From J089 sp964535735 (GTDB taxonomy: Bacteria; Fidelibacterota; Marinisomatia; Marinisomatales; J089), in the NCBI GenBank assembly GCA_964535735.1, contig CAZHTM010000009.1:1-64000 (forward strand): a stretch of DNA of 64,000 nucleotides, in the 5' to 3' direction. The translations under genes were made by a program, and so were the position numbers. Shown here piece after piece: positions 36,743 to 47,322 of the stretch. A model generated the notes under the pieces. The model had not been told where the DNA came from, did no database searches, and saw only the letters and a list, made by a program, of their open reading frames with translations. Every line of letters begins with the position of its first letter. Within the stretch, counting starts at the first letter, position 1.

Positions 36743-37466
36743 AGGATCCTGATTTGACCGGTGTATAAAATGTGAAATGGAACAGTGACGTATCCTTGCC
36801 ATTGCTTTCCACCGTCAATTGTATTGTGTAATTTTTTGAAAATTCCATCATGAATGTTCCCGAATATAGTAGCTCCTGTTGATCAATAAAGGATTGATTT
36901 AGGGAGCCAAAACTGGTGGTTTGACCGCCGTTAAGCATGGCGATTTCCACCACATCCTTACCGTAAAGATAGGTCTTTGAAACACCCAATGCCAAGGTGG
37001 TACGTCCCACGGTTTCGCGTAGACCAACCGATACGGGGAACTCCCATAACGTATACGCATGAGTAAATTTATTACTAATTGCTCCCAGAGATTCTTTGAC
37101 TGAACCATTCAACGTATAACGCCGGACGCCCGCTGAAAAAAGGAGAATCCCCAACGATTGCTCCAGTCGCCCTTCCAGATAAAGCGCTTTATCTCCCGTC
37201 AAATCCGTAACCGTACTATCTCGTGAGGGGATCAGGGCTTGGGAGGTACCTCCATAAAAGGCGATGGCGTAACCTTTGGGATATGTGACTTCATACCCAG
37301 CATTAACTACGGTATTTTTTAATGTGAGATTTGAAAAAGCTGCGGAAGAGGTTTGAAAGCGAACTCCCATCCATTCCCTTACCGGTTGGGGACGCGACGG
37401 TAATTGTCCATAAAGGAAACCCCAACAGGCTATACCAATAATTAGCCACGGGACTCGCCGTACCAC
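36741..37466 (-). CDS. putative outer-membrane barrel protein coupled to the Ig-repeat gene
   Basis: 241 residues, GTG start one base after the stop of the Ig-repeat gene (TAACGTGG), so translation is probably coupled. A signal peptide (VPWLIIGIACWGFLYGQ) is followed by alternating strands such as GYEVTYPKGYAIAFYGG, KALYLEGRLEQSLGILLFSAGVRRY, FPVSVGLRETVGRTTLALGVSKTYLYG and YTIQLTVES. No family is recognised. Because it is tied to a giant surface protein, a role in anchoring, exporting or modifying that protein is a reasonable inference. Confidence 0.55.
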   Translation of the reverse strand: MVRRVPWLIIGIACWGFLYGQLPSRPQPVREWMGVRFQTSSAAFSNLTLKNTVVNAGYEVTYPKGYAIAFYGGTSQALIPSRDSTVTDLTGDKALYLEGRLEQSLGILLFSAGVRRYTLNGSVKESLGAISNKFTHAYTLWEFPVSVGLRETVGRTTLALGVSKTYLYGKDVVEIAMLNGGQTTSFGSLNQSFIDQQELLYSGTFMMEFSKNYTIQLTVESNGKDTSLFHFTFYTPVKSGS

Positions 37467-37467
37467 G

Positions 37468-40400
37468 TTAATTAGCCTCCGGTAGCGTCACATCCACATA
37501 ACCACTAATGTTATTGCTCCGCGCCCAGATCCGCAGAACTTCTCCGGCATATTGTGTGGAATAAATCAGAGACGTAGTTGCTACGCCATTGACATTCGTC
37601 ATCACTGGAGATTGAATTACTCCCATGGTGGCTGGATCAAGCGAGAAATTGACCATCACACTGTCAATGGGGTAGGCATTTGCATCGGCGAAAATTGCCG
37701 TAACCGTTAGTTGTTCCGTACCGTTGGTGGGATTGCCGCCGGGATTATACCAAGAAACTACCAAAGTGCTGTCATGGGGTTGAGCTAAATTAACATGAAC
37801 CGTATCGGTTAATCCCGACGTGAGATTAGCCGTAATGACCGCTGTGCCTGGTGTAGTTCCGGCTAAGAAGGTTGTGGTGGCAATTCCCAGCGCTGAGGTG
37901 ACGGAAAAGGATGGAACCACGCCTAGGGTCGTGGACCAGGTAACGGTGCTTGCCGATACCGGATTCCCCGATGTCGATTCGGTAATCAGGGCACTTAGGG
38001 ACGTGGAACTCAATCCGTCGGCTACCAGATAATGGCTGGCCGCCGTGAGATCCACTGTTATTCCCCGGTAGGCTACGGTTACCGTATCTGCAATCGATGC
38101 ATCCAGCGCGCTTTGAACCACAACCTGAGCGGAAAGGTCTGTACCAGAAGGAACCGATGTCAGGGTGGCGCTTGCCTGCCCCAACGAATCCGTTGTGGCA
38201 TCCAGAGGCCAGATCGTTCCTTGGTCGGTTGCAAAAACTAGAGGAAGTCCCGACACAGGATTCCCGTTGGGATCAAAGACTATGGCGGTAACTGTAGTAC
38301 TGGCTTCTCCATCTGCCAACAGGCTGGTGACATCCGCCTCAGCTATCAAAGAATCGGGAATTAGCGCCAAGTAATTCACGGTGGTTGCCGTACTCAGTTC
38401 TCCCAAGGTGGCCGTGACAGTAAAGACGCCCGTTACCGCATCTGGATTTGTTAATGTACCCGTACCCATTCCATTGGCATCCGTTACACCACCAGCAGTG
38501 ATCATTCCCTGATCCGTTGACAGACTGAAGCTGTGATTGACAATGGGATTCCCGGTTCCATCCACTTGTGCCATAAGGGACAATACCACCGAAGAAGATC
38601 CGTCCGCATAAGCAGATGTAGGTGACGCGGTAAGAGCAAGTACAACCCCCTGGAACAACACAGAAACTGTATCTGATGCCAGAGAATAATCCGGAAGGGT
38701 TGCTACGGCGTAGGCTGTGCTATCTACACTTGTCGCCAGGCTCCAGGCTCTCTGAACCTGCCCTTGAGCATCGGTTATTCCAGTGGCACTGGGGGTATAT
38801 TCTCCCGCTAAGGGGAAATTCACCCTAATACCTTCTACTGGATTCCCCAGAGTGTCGGTAACCGTGGCCGTTAACACGGACGTTGCCACGCCGTCACCTA
38901 AAAAGATGGACCCATCGGCTGTCAGCGTCACAGATGTAGGATTGATGCTGTAAAACTGAACATCAACGGAATCAACAATGCCCGCGGAAATCAAAACCCG
39001 AGCTGTCCCGGCCTGCATCCCGCTAGTGAGGACGGCTGAAGCCTGTCCCTGTTCATCGGTCGTACCACCGGCAGGAATTGATCCAAGGTTGGTTGACAGT
39101 GAATATGCTTTATTCACCACCGGATTTCCCGAAGTGGTTTCCAGCAATTCAATGGCAATGAGGGCGGTGGAATGCCCATCAGCTGTTATACCATCTGGAT
39201 TCGCGGTAAGATTCATGTGGTATCCGCGAAACTCAACATCAGCCGAATCTGCCACGGCCGGACTTGCGATAACCAGAGCATTAACCTGCGCATGAAGGTC
39301 CACCTGAGACGGTTCTGAAACCAGCGTGGTGGTGAAAACACCATTGCCATCGGTGGTGAGAGTGCCAGCTTCCAGAGAGCCGGCGGAAATTGTAAGACTC
39401 ACCGGTACATTGGCCACGGGTACATCTAACGAATCCACAACGATTCCCGTAATTACGGTGGAAGAGCTTCCGTCAGCCAGCAAAGAATTTTCCGCCAGAT
39501 TTAGTCGCAACTGCCTGGGGGTGTGGGACACAAAGTGTACGGTTGTCGTATCCTGCAACGCATTGCCTACCTCNNNNNNNNNNNNNNNNNNNNNNNNNNN
39601 NNNNNNNNNNNNNNNNNNNNNNNNNNNNNNNNNNNNNNNNNNNNNNNNNNNNNNNNNNNNNNNNNNNNNNNNNGGGTGTGGGACACAAAGTGTACGGTTG
39701 TCGTATCCTGCAACGCATTGCCTACCTCCGCCACAATCTGAGCCGTACCGGCGAAAATACCCGTCGTAAGAGTTCCGGTGGCCAAACCATTCTCATCAGT
39801 CGTGGTTGAACCGGTGACGATTCCAAGATTTGTCCGAAACCGAACCTCCGTGTTGGCAACGGACGCATTGTGCTCCGTCTCCGTGAGCACCGCCGTAATT
39901 GTGGTATTGGCTTCGCCATTGGCGACGAGAATCGTGTCGGTAGCAGACACCTGAATAGTAATTCCCCGGAAGGTAACGGTCAGCGAATCTGAAATGTTCT
40001 CAACATTTTCTATATGCGCCCGAATTGTTGTGAGTAGATCCGTAACAGAAGCTGCAGAGGTCAGGGTTGTTGTGGCCACACCTGAAGCATCGGAAACCAC
40101 GGTTTCCGATTCCAGAACACCGTAATCACTGGAAAAGATCACCGGGCGCCCCACCACCGGGTTTCCTAAGGTGTCCGCAAGGGTGGCGGTTATCTCTACG
40201 GTGGACATCCCATCCGCCAGAACAGATGTTTGATCAACTCCAAGGGTTAGATGTTGCGGACCGCCAGTGAGAAGCTCAATGTTAAAGGTGTCGTTGATCG
40301 TGTTCCCGGTTCGAGCGATAATCTGAGCAATTCCTGCCACGGATCCACTGGTGAAGGTGGCGTTGGCGGTTCCACTGGGGTCTGTGACTTCTGATCCGGT

Positions 40401-43274
40401 AATGGTCCCCCGGGTTGTGGAAAAGGTAATCTCCGTATCGGTAACGGGTGTAAAGGTAGATGTTTCATACAGAGATGCCTGAATGGTTGAGGTGCTCGTT
40501 CCATTGGCCACCAAAAGTGAATCTTCCGAAGACAGTGATAGAGTTAATCCGCGAAATTGAATCGCCACTGTGTCAGTGAGAATAGATCGGAAAACGGTTC
40601 GCGGTTGTATCCGGTTAGTGGCAATGCTTTCCCCATCGGATCGACTGGTGGATTGCACCTGGCAGGAGACATGAGCGGTCAGATCGGATTGAGAAGCGGA
40701 CGAAAGAAGATCCACCGCAGCCCGTCCATCAACATCCGTGGCCACCAGAGTACCGCTCAATTCACCCTGATCGGTGCCAAATTGCACCACCACGTTGGGA
40801 AGAGGATTCCCCAGGGTGTCGGTCACATCGGCAAAAACAGTGGTGCTGGACACGCCATCCGCTAAAAGACTTTCGGTGAAAGCACCAATAACCAGAGAAT
40901 TGGCAGCCCCACTCAGGAACTCCACGGTCGTAGTGTCCTGAAGTCCCGTCCCATAAGTCGCTACAATCTGAGCTGTACCTTGAGTATAGGGACTGGTCAG
41001 TGTCGCCACAGCCACACCACTAGCATTGGTCAGGGCAGATCCTGTAATGGTTCCTAGAGTGGTGGCAAAATTCACATCACTGTTGGCCACAGGATTATTG
41101 GTAGTGGTTTCAAAAACGCTGGTTTGAATTTCTGTGGTGCTTGTCCCATTAGCCACCAAAATTGGATCAACCGGATTGGCCCGAACTGTTACACCCCGCA
41201 AAGTAATCTGGAGACTGTCGGAAAGCGACGTAAGTTGAGCAACTGTCCGTAGTGGGGGGCTAACTCTGGTTTCCAATCCGACCACTCGTGCTTCTGGATG
41301 ATAGATACTGGCATAGGACACCAATTGTTGACCGGCATTGATGGTACTGTGAATTGTAACTGTAATATCCGTGGCGCTGGAGATGCTCGTAAACTGGGTC
41401 ACGGCCTGACCTGAAGCATCCGTGGTGGTGCTCGTGGGATCCAATAACCCCTCCGAACTGGAAAACATCACTAAAGCGCCCTCTACTGGATTACCCAGGG
41501 TGTCCTGAATTGTCGCCGTCAATGTACTCTGAGAGGTGCCATTAGCCAGAATGCTGATGACGTCGGCTTCCAGAGTCATGGAATTGGGACCGCTATTCAA
41601 GAAATCCACGGTAATGGTATCTCGAAGCCCCGAACCAAACCGGCCAATCACTGTGGCGGTTCCGGGAAAAATTCCTGCTGTCAGGGTTGCTGTGGCTACT
41701 CCGCTGGAATTGGTAGTGGCGGGACTGGTGATGGTACCCAGACTGGTGGAAAATTCTACATCCCGGTCTATCACAGCTCCATTGGTCTCTGTTTGAAATA
41801 CCACAGCAGAAATTTGAACAGTGCTGGATCCGTTGGCCACCAAAACCGACTGTTCCGCTACCAGAGAGAGAGAAATTCCCATAAAGGTGATGTCCAGCGA
41901 TCCATTCAGATTAGGATAGCCCACCACGGAAGCGGATACTGTTGCCACCTGATTGGTTTGACTGAAATCGCTGGTGAGCGTAATAGTGGCTTCTCCTTGG
42001 GTATTCGTCTGAGCCGTTGTTCGACTCAAAACGCCGGCTGTGGTGGCAAAAATAACCGTTTTTCCCGTAACCGGATTTCCTAAGGTATCCAAAACGGTGA
42101 CGGTTATAGTGCTCTGAGACGTGCCATCAGCGAGAATGGTGGCGGCATCGGTGAATAAACTAAAGGTTGTGGGTGTAGCCGAAATAAAATCAATCTGGGT
42201 GGTGGCTTCCAGGCGATTTCCTACCGCCAGAGTGATGGTGGCCAATCCGGAAACAGTTCCGCTGGTGAGTAGCAGCGAGGCTTGACCATTGGCATCGGTA
42301 ATAAAATCTCCGGTGAGGATTCCTCTGGTTGTGGTAGCCGAAAAGGGCTGAAAGGAAAGAGGAAGATGGGTACTGGTTTCACTGAGAGTCACCAGAATTC
42401 TGGTGGTGTCCACACCCGATGCCAACAACTCCGTACGATCGGGAAGTAAGGAAATTGTAATCCCTTTGAAGCGTATTGTCAAACTGTCATCGGACGTAGT
42501 TATGGCATTGGATGTCGTTAATTTCGGTGTTTTTTCTGGTATCGTACCCTCTTCCGGACCGGAAATAGTACGGGCAATAGACATCTTCTGTGATTTTAAA
42601 GAATGTAAATGGCGGGGGGCCGCCGTCAATGGTTGAAGTCCGGCGCGCACGATGGCGGTAACATCCTGAGAATCGGCTGGAGCCGTCAGTATTGCTACCA
42701 CCTCTCCATTGGCATCAGTGACGCCGGAAGTTGTGATGGTCCCAGCGGTGGTGCTGAAATAAAGGGTTAATCCTTCTTGAAACGCGCCCGTCTGATCTTT
42801 AACCACACCTTTGATCTGAAGATGCGATTCCCCGTCGGCTATCAATTCGGTGGTGTCGGCGCTGAGCGTGAACACGGAAAGACGATCCACAATTAAAAGA
42901 AACAGTGAATCTTCCTTTGTTCCAGTGGATACCAAAATTCGGTCGATGCCTGCATCTCCTGAAGTATACAAAGCTGTGGCACGACCAAAGAGTGTATCGG
43001 TGGTGTCTGAGCTTGTAATCGTACCCAAACGAGCATCAAAGGTGGCACCGATTCCCCCTGCCGGTTTATTGGATGAATTCAACAATTCCAGCATGACCGT
43101 AGTGGTGTCACCCCCACTAAGAAGCTGCTGAGAGCGGGCAGAAAATGTTTTGTAAATCAGGTATTTGTCCTGGTCAACGGTGGGACCGGTAAATTGATCA
43201 TTGTCCACCGTACATTGCGTGGTGAACACAACAAACGATACCAGGCCAATGAGCGATAAAACTCGTTTTAACAT
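37468..43274 (-). CDS. giant Ig-like (Big_1) repeat surface protein, interrupted by a scaffold gap
   Basis: One gene split in the assembly by 100 N (39574-39673). Merging the 55-bp identical ends on each side removes 155 bases and gives a continuous frame of 1883 residues. The start at 43274 is chosen for GAGGGAAAC upstream and the signal MLKRVLSLIGLVSFVVFTTQC; TTQC is an atypical lipobox, so lipidation is possible. About 18 bacterial Ig-like domains of 85-120 residues follow, each with (L/V)(L/V)A(D/N)G..ST, TLGNPV or TxxNPV and TTD..G.A...LTS. They alternate between two subtypes. No enzymatic domain or C-terminal anchor is visible. The fold resembles invasin/intimin-type stalks; adhesion or filament formation is inferred. 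A small barrel gene follows one base later. Confidence 0.85.
39519..39573. repeat. 55-bp contig-end overlap, left copy
   Basis: Identical over 55 bases to 39674-39728. It ends exactly at the first N. The pattern is that of two contigs whose ends overlap by the assembly k-mer length, joined by a placeholder gap. Confidence 0.9.
39574..39673. other. assembly gap of 100 N
   Basis: Exactly 100 unknown bases within the Ig-repeat gene. The round length marks a scaffolding placeholder rather than a measured distance. Confidence 0.98.
39674..39728. repeat. 55-bp contig-end overlap, right copy
   Basis: Begins at the first base after the gap and repeats 39519-39573 exactly. It encodes the segment ending TTTVHFVSHT of an Ig-repeat linker. 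Confidence 0.9.
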
Positions 43275-43642
43275 GTTTCCCTCAAAAGAACTGACGGGTT
43301 TGAACGGCCTTCCTCGGCGCAAAAAATAATTCAGTCGAATCTAAGGCATTCTTCAGACTCATGCCATGAAATAAGAATTACCAAAAGAGAGGCTAGCCAA
43401 GTGCGTCCCTTTCCCATCAAGGCTTCTAAAACAGAACTTCGCTTAACATGACTGTAAAAAGGGATAGGTCATTGATAACCCTAACGATCAGTGCCAAAAC
43501 CTTGATTGTCTGGGGGTTTCGACAGCCAGGCAACGAGCACGATCATCTTCGCAGGTTTGGAAATCATTTTCGTCGGATTGAATAATTACTCTAAATTGAG
43601 CTTTAATGGTTCACTCTTTTTCAAAAAACGAATGCTTCACCT
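43275..43642. promoter_or_regulatory. 368-base divergent intergenic region
   Basis: It separates the Ig-repeat gene (minus) from the penicillin acylase gene (plus). No ORF of interest is seen. On the minus strand, around 43463-43495, GG-CA-CTGAT and ATCAATG(A)CC can form a hairpin with one mismatch and one bulge. A second potential pairing, AGCC with GGCT, surrounds GGGACGCAC (43401-43409 region). This is long for a simple divergent promoter and may contain a structured leader of the surface-protein gene. I could not match a known riboswitch. Confidence 0.35.
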
Positions 43643-46057
43643 ATGTCCATGAAATCCAAATCCCGTTTGATTCTTATTCTTGTTCTGATTCTGGTTCTGA
43701 CCCTGGTTCTCTTGTTCCGGATCACCTTTAGCCACCAGCTTCCCACCTACTCCGGTGTGCTGAAAATCAAAGGTCTGAAAGCTTCCGTTGAGGTCTTCAC
43801 TGACGAATATGGCGTTCCCCATGTGTTCGCGGAGAATGAAGACGATCTACTCTTTACCGCCGGATATTTGATCGCTAGAGAGCGGCTCTTCCAAATGACG
43901 GTCGCTTCCGCTGCTACAGAGGGGGAATTATCTCTACTATTCGGCGATGATATGTTGGACAGTGACATCTATCTTCGCACGTGGGGTATTCCAAAGGTCG
44001 CCCGGCAAATGGCAGAGGCTATGGACCCGGATGTAAAGCGTCTGGTTCAAGCTTACTGCAACGGGATTAACCGGTACATCGCCGATTCCGCTGATGATTG
44101 GCCCGTGGAGTTTAAGATTCTCAATAAACAACCACGAATGTGGACCCCAATGACGGTGTGCGGCCTGGCCCGACTTATGGCTCACGATCTTCAACAGTCT
44201 TGGAAACCAGAAATCTTGTTCGGTGCGGTGGCGGAAAATTATGGCTCTAAAATGTTGGCGGAACTGTTACCTCCTTATTCCAAAGACCAACCCACAATTG
44301 CGGGCTTAATGCCACCGGGTCTCTCCTCAGTGTTTGCGGCCATTACCCGGTCAGAAAATGAACTTCGTGGTATTCTGGGGGCGTCAGGAAAAGCACTGGG
44401 AAGCAATAATTGGGTGATTGCCGGATCCCGTACTTCCAGTGGTAAGGCGCTTCTAGCTAATGATCCTCACCTGGGTTTTACTCAACCCACAAAATGGTAT
44501 GAAATACACTTAAAGGGTGGACGGTTTGATGTGAGCGGTGTCTGTTTGCCGGGATTACCTTTACCGATCCTGGGCCAGAATGCTTCCTGTGCCTGGGGGT
44601 TCACCAATGTCATGGCCGATGATATCGATTTTTTTATCGAGACCACCGATCCGGATCATCCAAATCAATATTTAGTGGACGGTCAATGGCGCGACATGAC
44701 GCTGCGCTCCGAGACCATCCCGCTTCCCGACGGTCGTGATACCACCATTGTGATCCGGGAAACATCCCATGGTCCCGTAATTTCCGATATTCATCCTCTG
44801 GTGGACAACGGCAAGACCGTTCTGTCCATGGCATGGACCGGCCATGCGGTCACGGATGAAATCGAGGCTTTGTTCAAAATCGGGACAATGCATAACTGGG
44901 ACGATTTCACCGAAGCGGTAAAACATTTCAGTGTGCCAGGACAGAATATTGTCTATGCCGACACAGCAGGCAACATCGGATGGCGGCCGGCTGTAAGCAT
45001 TCCGCTTCGAAAAGACGGAGGGTCGTTAATACCACGGGATGGATCCCGATCGGAAAACAACTGGCAGGGAACCATACCATTTGATCAAATGCCCTATCTT
45101 TTCAATCCACCTGAGGGAATCATCGTCACCGCCAACAACAAAACGGTGGACGATTCCTATCCTTTCTACATCTCCAACCTCTGGGCCGATCCCAGCCGGG
45201 CGATCCGTATTAAGGCGTTGTTTGGCGACCGGACGGGACTCACGGTGGCCGATGTAAAAGTGATTCAAACCGATCAGGTGTCGATGTATGCCCAGGAGAT
45301 GCTACCGAATATTCTTCCGCTTTTACCCACACCGGAGAACGAAACTGAGCAGGAGGCCCAGGATCTCCTTCAGTCCTGGGATGGAAATGAAGCTTCCGAT
45401 TCCCCCGCGGCGTTGGTGTTTCAGGCTCTTTTGCGGCAATGCATGATCCAGGTCTATAAGGATGAACTGGACGCCATTCACCCAGAAGCCTTCGCCGCTT
45501 ATCTGGACCTCCCCATGATTCCCCTGAGGAATCTACAATGGACATTGGAGGCCGATTCTTCACAGTGGATCGATAATATTTTGACGCCCGACTACCGGGA
45601 AACCCGAGAAGATGTACTGGCGACTGCTTTTCGAAACGCGCTGAAGGAAATCCAAAGCAAGGTTGGGGACGTCCCGGGAACCTGGTCATGGGGAGCAGTG
45701 CACACAGCGACTCATCCTCATCCCATGGGATCGGTGAAACTCCTGGACTGGTTATTTGATCTGAATGTCGGTCCTTTCCCTAGCGGCGGATCATCTACCA
45801 CTATTAACAATGGGGAATATCGGCTCATGCATCCCTACAGTCAGGTGGTGGGACCCAGCATGCGGCGCATTGTGGACTTCGGTGATCTCAATCAAACCCG
45901 CATGATTTTGCCTACGGGACAATCGGGACTTCCGGGAAGCCCTCACTACGATGATCAGGCCCAACTCTATCTGGCGGGACAGTACCGCATTACGTTATTC
46001 GACGAAGATTCTATCCGTTCGGCAGGCATGGATTACCTGCGTTTGGTTCCCCAATAA
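43643..46057 (+). CDS. penicillin acylase-family N-terminal nucleophile hydrolase
   Basis: 804 residues. A basic start and one long hydrophobic helix (LILILVLILVLTLVLLFRITF) anchor or export the protein. The alpha-chain region has VEVFTDEYGVPHVFAENEDDLLFTAGYLIARERLFQM, the family signature. The autocatalytic nucleophile is Ser254 in ALGSNNWVIAGSRTSSGKALLANDPHL, the start of the mature beta chain. Members hydrolyse amides such as penicillins, acyl-homoserine lactones or N-acyl amino acids; the substrate here cannot be set. It overlaps the GDPD gene by one base. The codons for the helix are highly repetitive (CTG/ATT/GTT). Confidence 0.92.
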   Translation: MSMKSKSRLILILVLILVLTLVLLFRITFSHQLPTYSGVLKIKGLKASVEVFTDEYGVPHVFAENEDDLLFTAGYLIARERLFQMTVASAATEGELSLLFGDDMLDSDIYLRTWGIPKVARQMAEAMDPDVKRLVQAYCNGINRYIADSADDWPVEFKILNKQPRMWTPMTVCGLARLMAHDLQQSWKPEILFGAVAENYGSKMLAELLPPYSKDQPTIAGLMPPGLSSVFAAITRSENELRGILGASGKALGSNNWVIAGSRTSSGKALLANDPHLGFTQPTKWYEIHLKGGRFDVSGVCLPGLPLPILGQNASCAWGFTNVMADDIDFFIETTDPDHPNQYLVDGQWRDMTLRSETIPLPDGRDTTIVIRETSHGPVISDIHPLVDNGKTVLSMAWTGHAVTDEIEALFKIGTMHNWDDFTEAVKHFSVPGQNIVYADTAGNIGWRPAVSIPLRKDGGSLIPRDGSRSENNWQGTIPFDQMPYLFNPPEGIIVTANNKTVDDSYPFYISNLWADPSRAIRIKALFGDRTGLTVADVKVIQTDQVSMYAQEMLPNILPLLPTPENETEQEAQDLLQSWDGNEASDSPAALVFQALLRQCMIQVYKDELDAIHPEAFAAYLDLPMIPLRNLQWTLEADSSQWIDNILTPDYRETREDVLATAFRNALKEIQSKVGDVPGTWSWGAVHTATHPHPMGSVKLLDWLFDLNVGPFPSGGSSTTINNGEYRLMHPYSQVVGPSMRRIVDFGDLNQTRMILPTGQSGLPGSPHYDDQAQLYLAGQYRITLFDEDSIRSAGMDYLRLVPQ

Positions 46058-46869
46058 TGAATTTGATTGTGTTTTTTCTGGTGTTGGGGCTGGGCTGGGT
46101 GTTGAAAGTTCGGTTCCTCTGGAAGCCCACAGGGAAAACTCATAAAGCATTTCCAACGCCGGTCTTTTTAGGACATCGGGGCGCGCTCCATCGTGAGCCG
46201 GAAAATACCCTACCGTCCTACCAGGCGGCCTTAAATGCCGGAATGGATGGGGTAGAAATCGATGTGATTGCCACTCGTGACGGCGAGGTGGTTTGTTCCC
46301 ATAACTTTGACCTGGAACGAGAAACGGACGGATTCGGATTTATCGACGAATTAACGTTCGCGGATTTAGGACCGGTTCGCACGGGTCTTTCCCGACCTCA
46401 ACTTACACCCACGGGATTATATTCCCTGCTGGAAGTAACCGATCGTCTTCCGGAGACGGCATTGCTAAATATTGAGATTAAATCCTGGAGGGGCTTTGAT
46501 CTGAAGACCGGATTGCTAGTCGCCCGAATGATTAAAGCAGGTAAAATTCGACAGCCAGTGATTGTATCCAGTTTCAATCCGCTGGTAATCACCGCCGTAA
46601 AATGGGTCGACCCGTCTATTTCTACCGGGCTTATCCTGGAAACTATGGACTGGTTCTGGACCCTCAATTGGTTTCATCCCGACGCCCTTCATCCTACCGC
46701 GGAATTGGTGGACAAGGCGTTCATCCGTTATGCCCGGGACCGAAGACTGAAGGTCAATGTGTGGACGGTGAACACTCGCCCGGCTATTGATGCTCTCCTG
46801 GATATGGGTGTGGACGGCATCATTACCGATTATCCTGAATTGTGTCCTCTTCGGGAACCCCTGTCGTGA
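46057..46869 (+). CDS. glycerophosphodiester phosphodiesterase family protein
   Basis: 270 residues. One N-terminal membrane helix (MNLIVFFLVLGLGWVLKV) precedes a TIM-barrel GDPD domain. Catalytic and metal residues are His40 (FLGHRGALHREPENT), Glu67 and Asp69 (DGVEIDVIATRDGE) and His82 (CSHNFDLERETDG). The C-terminal VNVWTVNTRPAIDALLDMGVDGIITDYPELC is diagnostic. It hydrolyses glycerophosphodiesters to glycerol-3-phosphate and an alcohol, probably at the inner membrane. The ATG overlaps the stop of the acylase gene; a GNAT gene follows by a GTGA overlap. Confidence 0.93.
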   Translation: MNLIVFFLVLGLGWVLKVRFLWKPTGKTHKAFPTPVFLGHRGALHREPENTLPSYQAALNAGMDGVEIDVIATRDGEVVCSHNFDLERETDGFGFIDELTFADLGPVRTGLSRPQLTPTGLYSLLEVTDRLPETALLNIEIKSWRGFDLKTGLLVARMIKAGKIRQPVIVSSFNPLVITAVKWVDPSISTGLILETMDWFWTLNWFHPDALHPTAELVDKAFIRYARDRRLKVNVWTVNTRPAIDALLDMGVDGIITDYPELCPLREPLS

Positions 46870-47306
46870 AGTTAATTGTACGGCGGGTGAGTCTGGATAC
46901 TGTGCGCCCTTTGCGGCATCAGGTGCTTCGTCCTGGTCGTCCCTTCGACACCACTCTGTGGGATCGGGATCAGGATGAAGACACGGCTCATTTTGCCGGC
47001 TTTTTAGGTTCAGAGGTGGTCACCGTGGGAACCGTTTTTCCGGAAGCGTATAAGGATATCCTCCGCGCTGCCCGCCTGAGAGGAATGGCTACTTCTTCGG
47101 AACACCGGAGACAGGGATATGGCTTTCACCTTTTAGATGTTATTGTCGACTACGCTCGTGATGTGCTTCAGGCTGAATTGCTCTGGTGCAATGCCCGCAA
47201 AGTCGCGTTTGGATTTTATGAGCGCTACGGATTCCAGCTAGTAGGAGAACCCTTTGAACTGCCTCTGGTGGGATGGCATAAAGTTGGAGTGCTGAATCTT
47301 AAGTAA
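46866..47306 (+). CDS. GNAT-family N-acetyltransferase
   Basis: 146 residues from GTG 46866, overlapping the GDPD stop (GTGA); an in-frame ATG at 46842 is less likely. Acetyl-CoA-binding motif A is LRGMATSSEHRRQGYGFHLLDVIVDYA, with the RRQGYG pyrophosphate loop. Motif B is WCNARKVAFGFYERYGFQLVG. The N-terminal RRVSLDTVRPLRHQVLRPG resembles the ElaA/YitI-type subset. The acceptor is unknown. It ends the acylase-GDPD-GNAT operon and is convergent with purH, 16 bases away. Confidence 0.88.
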   Translation: MKLIVRRVSLDTVRPLRHQVLRPGRPFDTTLWDRDQDEDTAHFAGFLGSEVVTVGTVFPEAYKDILRAARLRGMATSSEHRRQGYGFHLLDVIVDYARDVLQAELLWCNARKVAFGFYERYGFQLVGEPFELPLVGWHKVGVLNLK

Positions 47307-47322
47307 TTGTGTATGATTTTGT

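Noticed and set aside
39473..39809. Several short frames spanning the run of N
   Set aside because: They are artefacts of translating unknown bases and of the opposite strand of the Ig-repeat gene.
37468..43274. Regularly repeated sequence suggesting a CRISPR array or satellite
   Set aside because: The periodicity comes from Ig-domain codons (about 270-330 bp), with no short identical repeats or unique spacers.
43390..43500. Possible cyclic-di-GMP (GEMM) riboswitch ahead of the surface gene
   Set aside because: GGGACGCAC on the minus strand recalls the conserved GGGACGCAAAGCC, but the preceding GGCAAACC and the tetraloop hairpin and receptor are missing.
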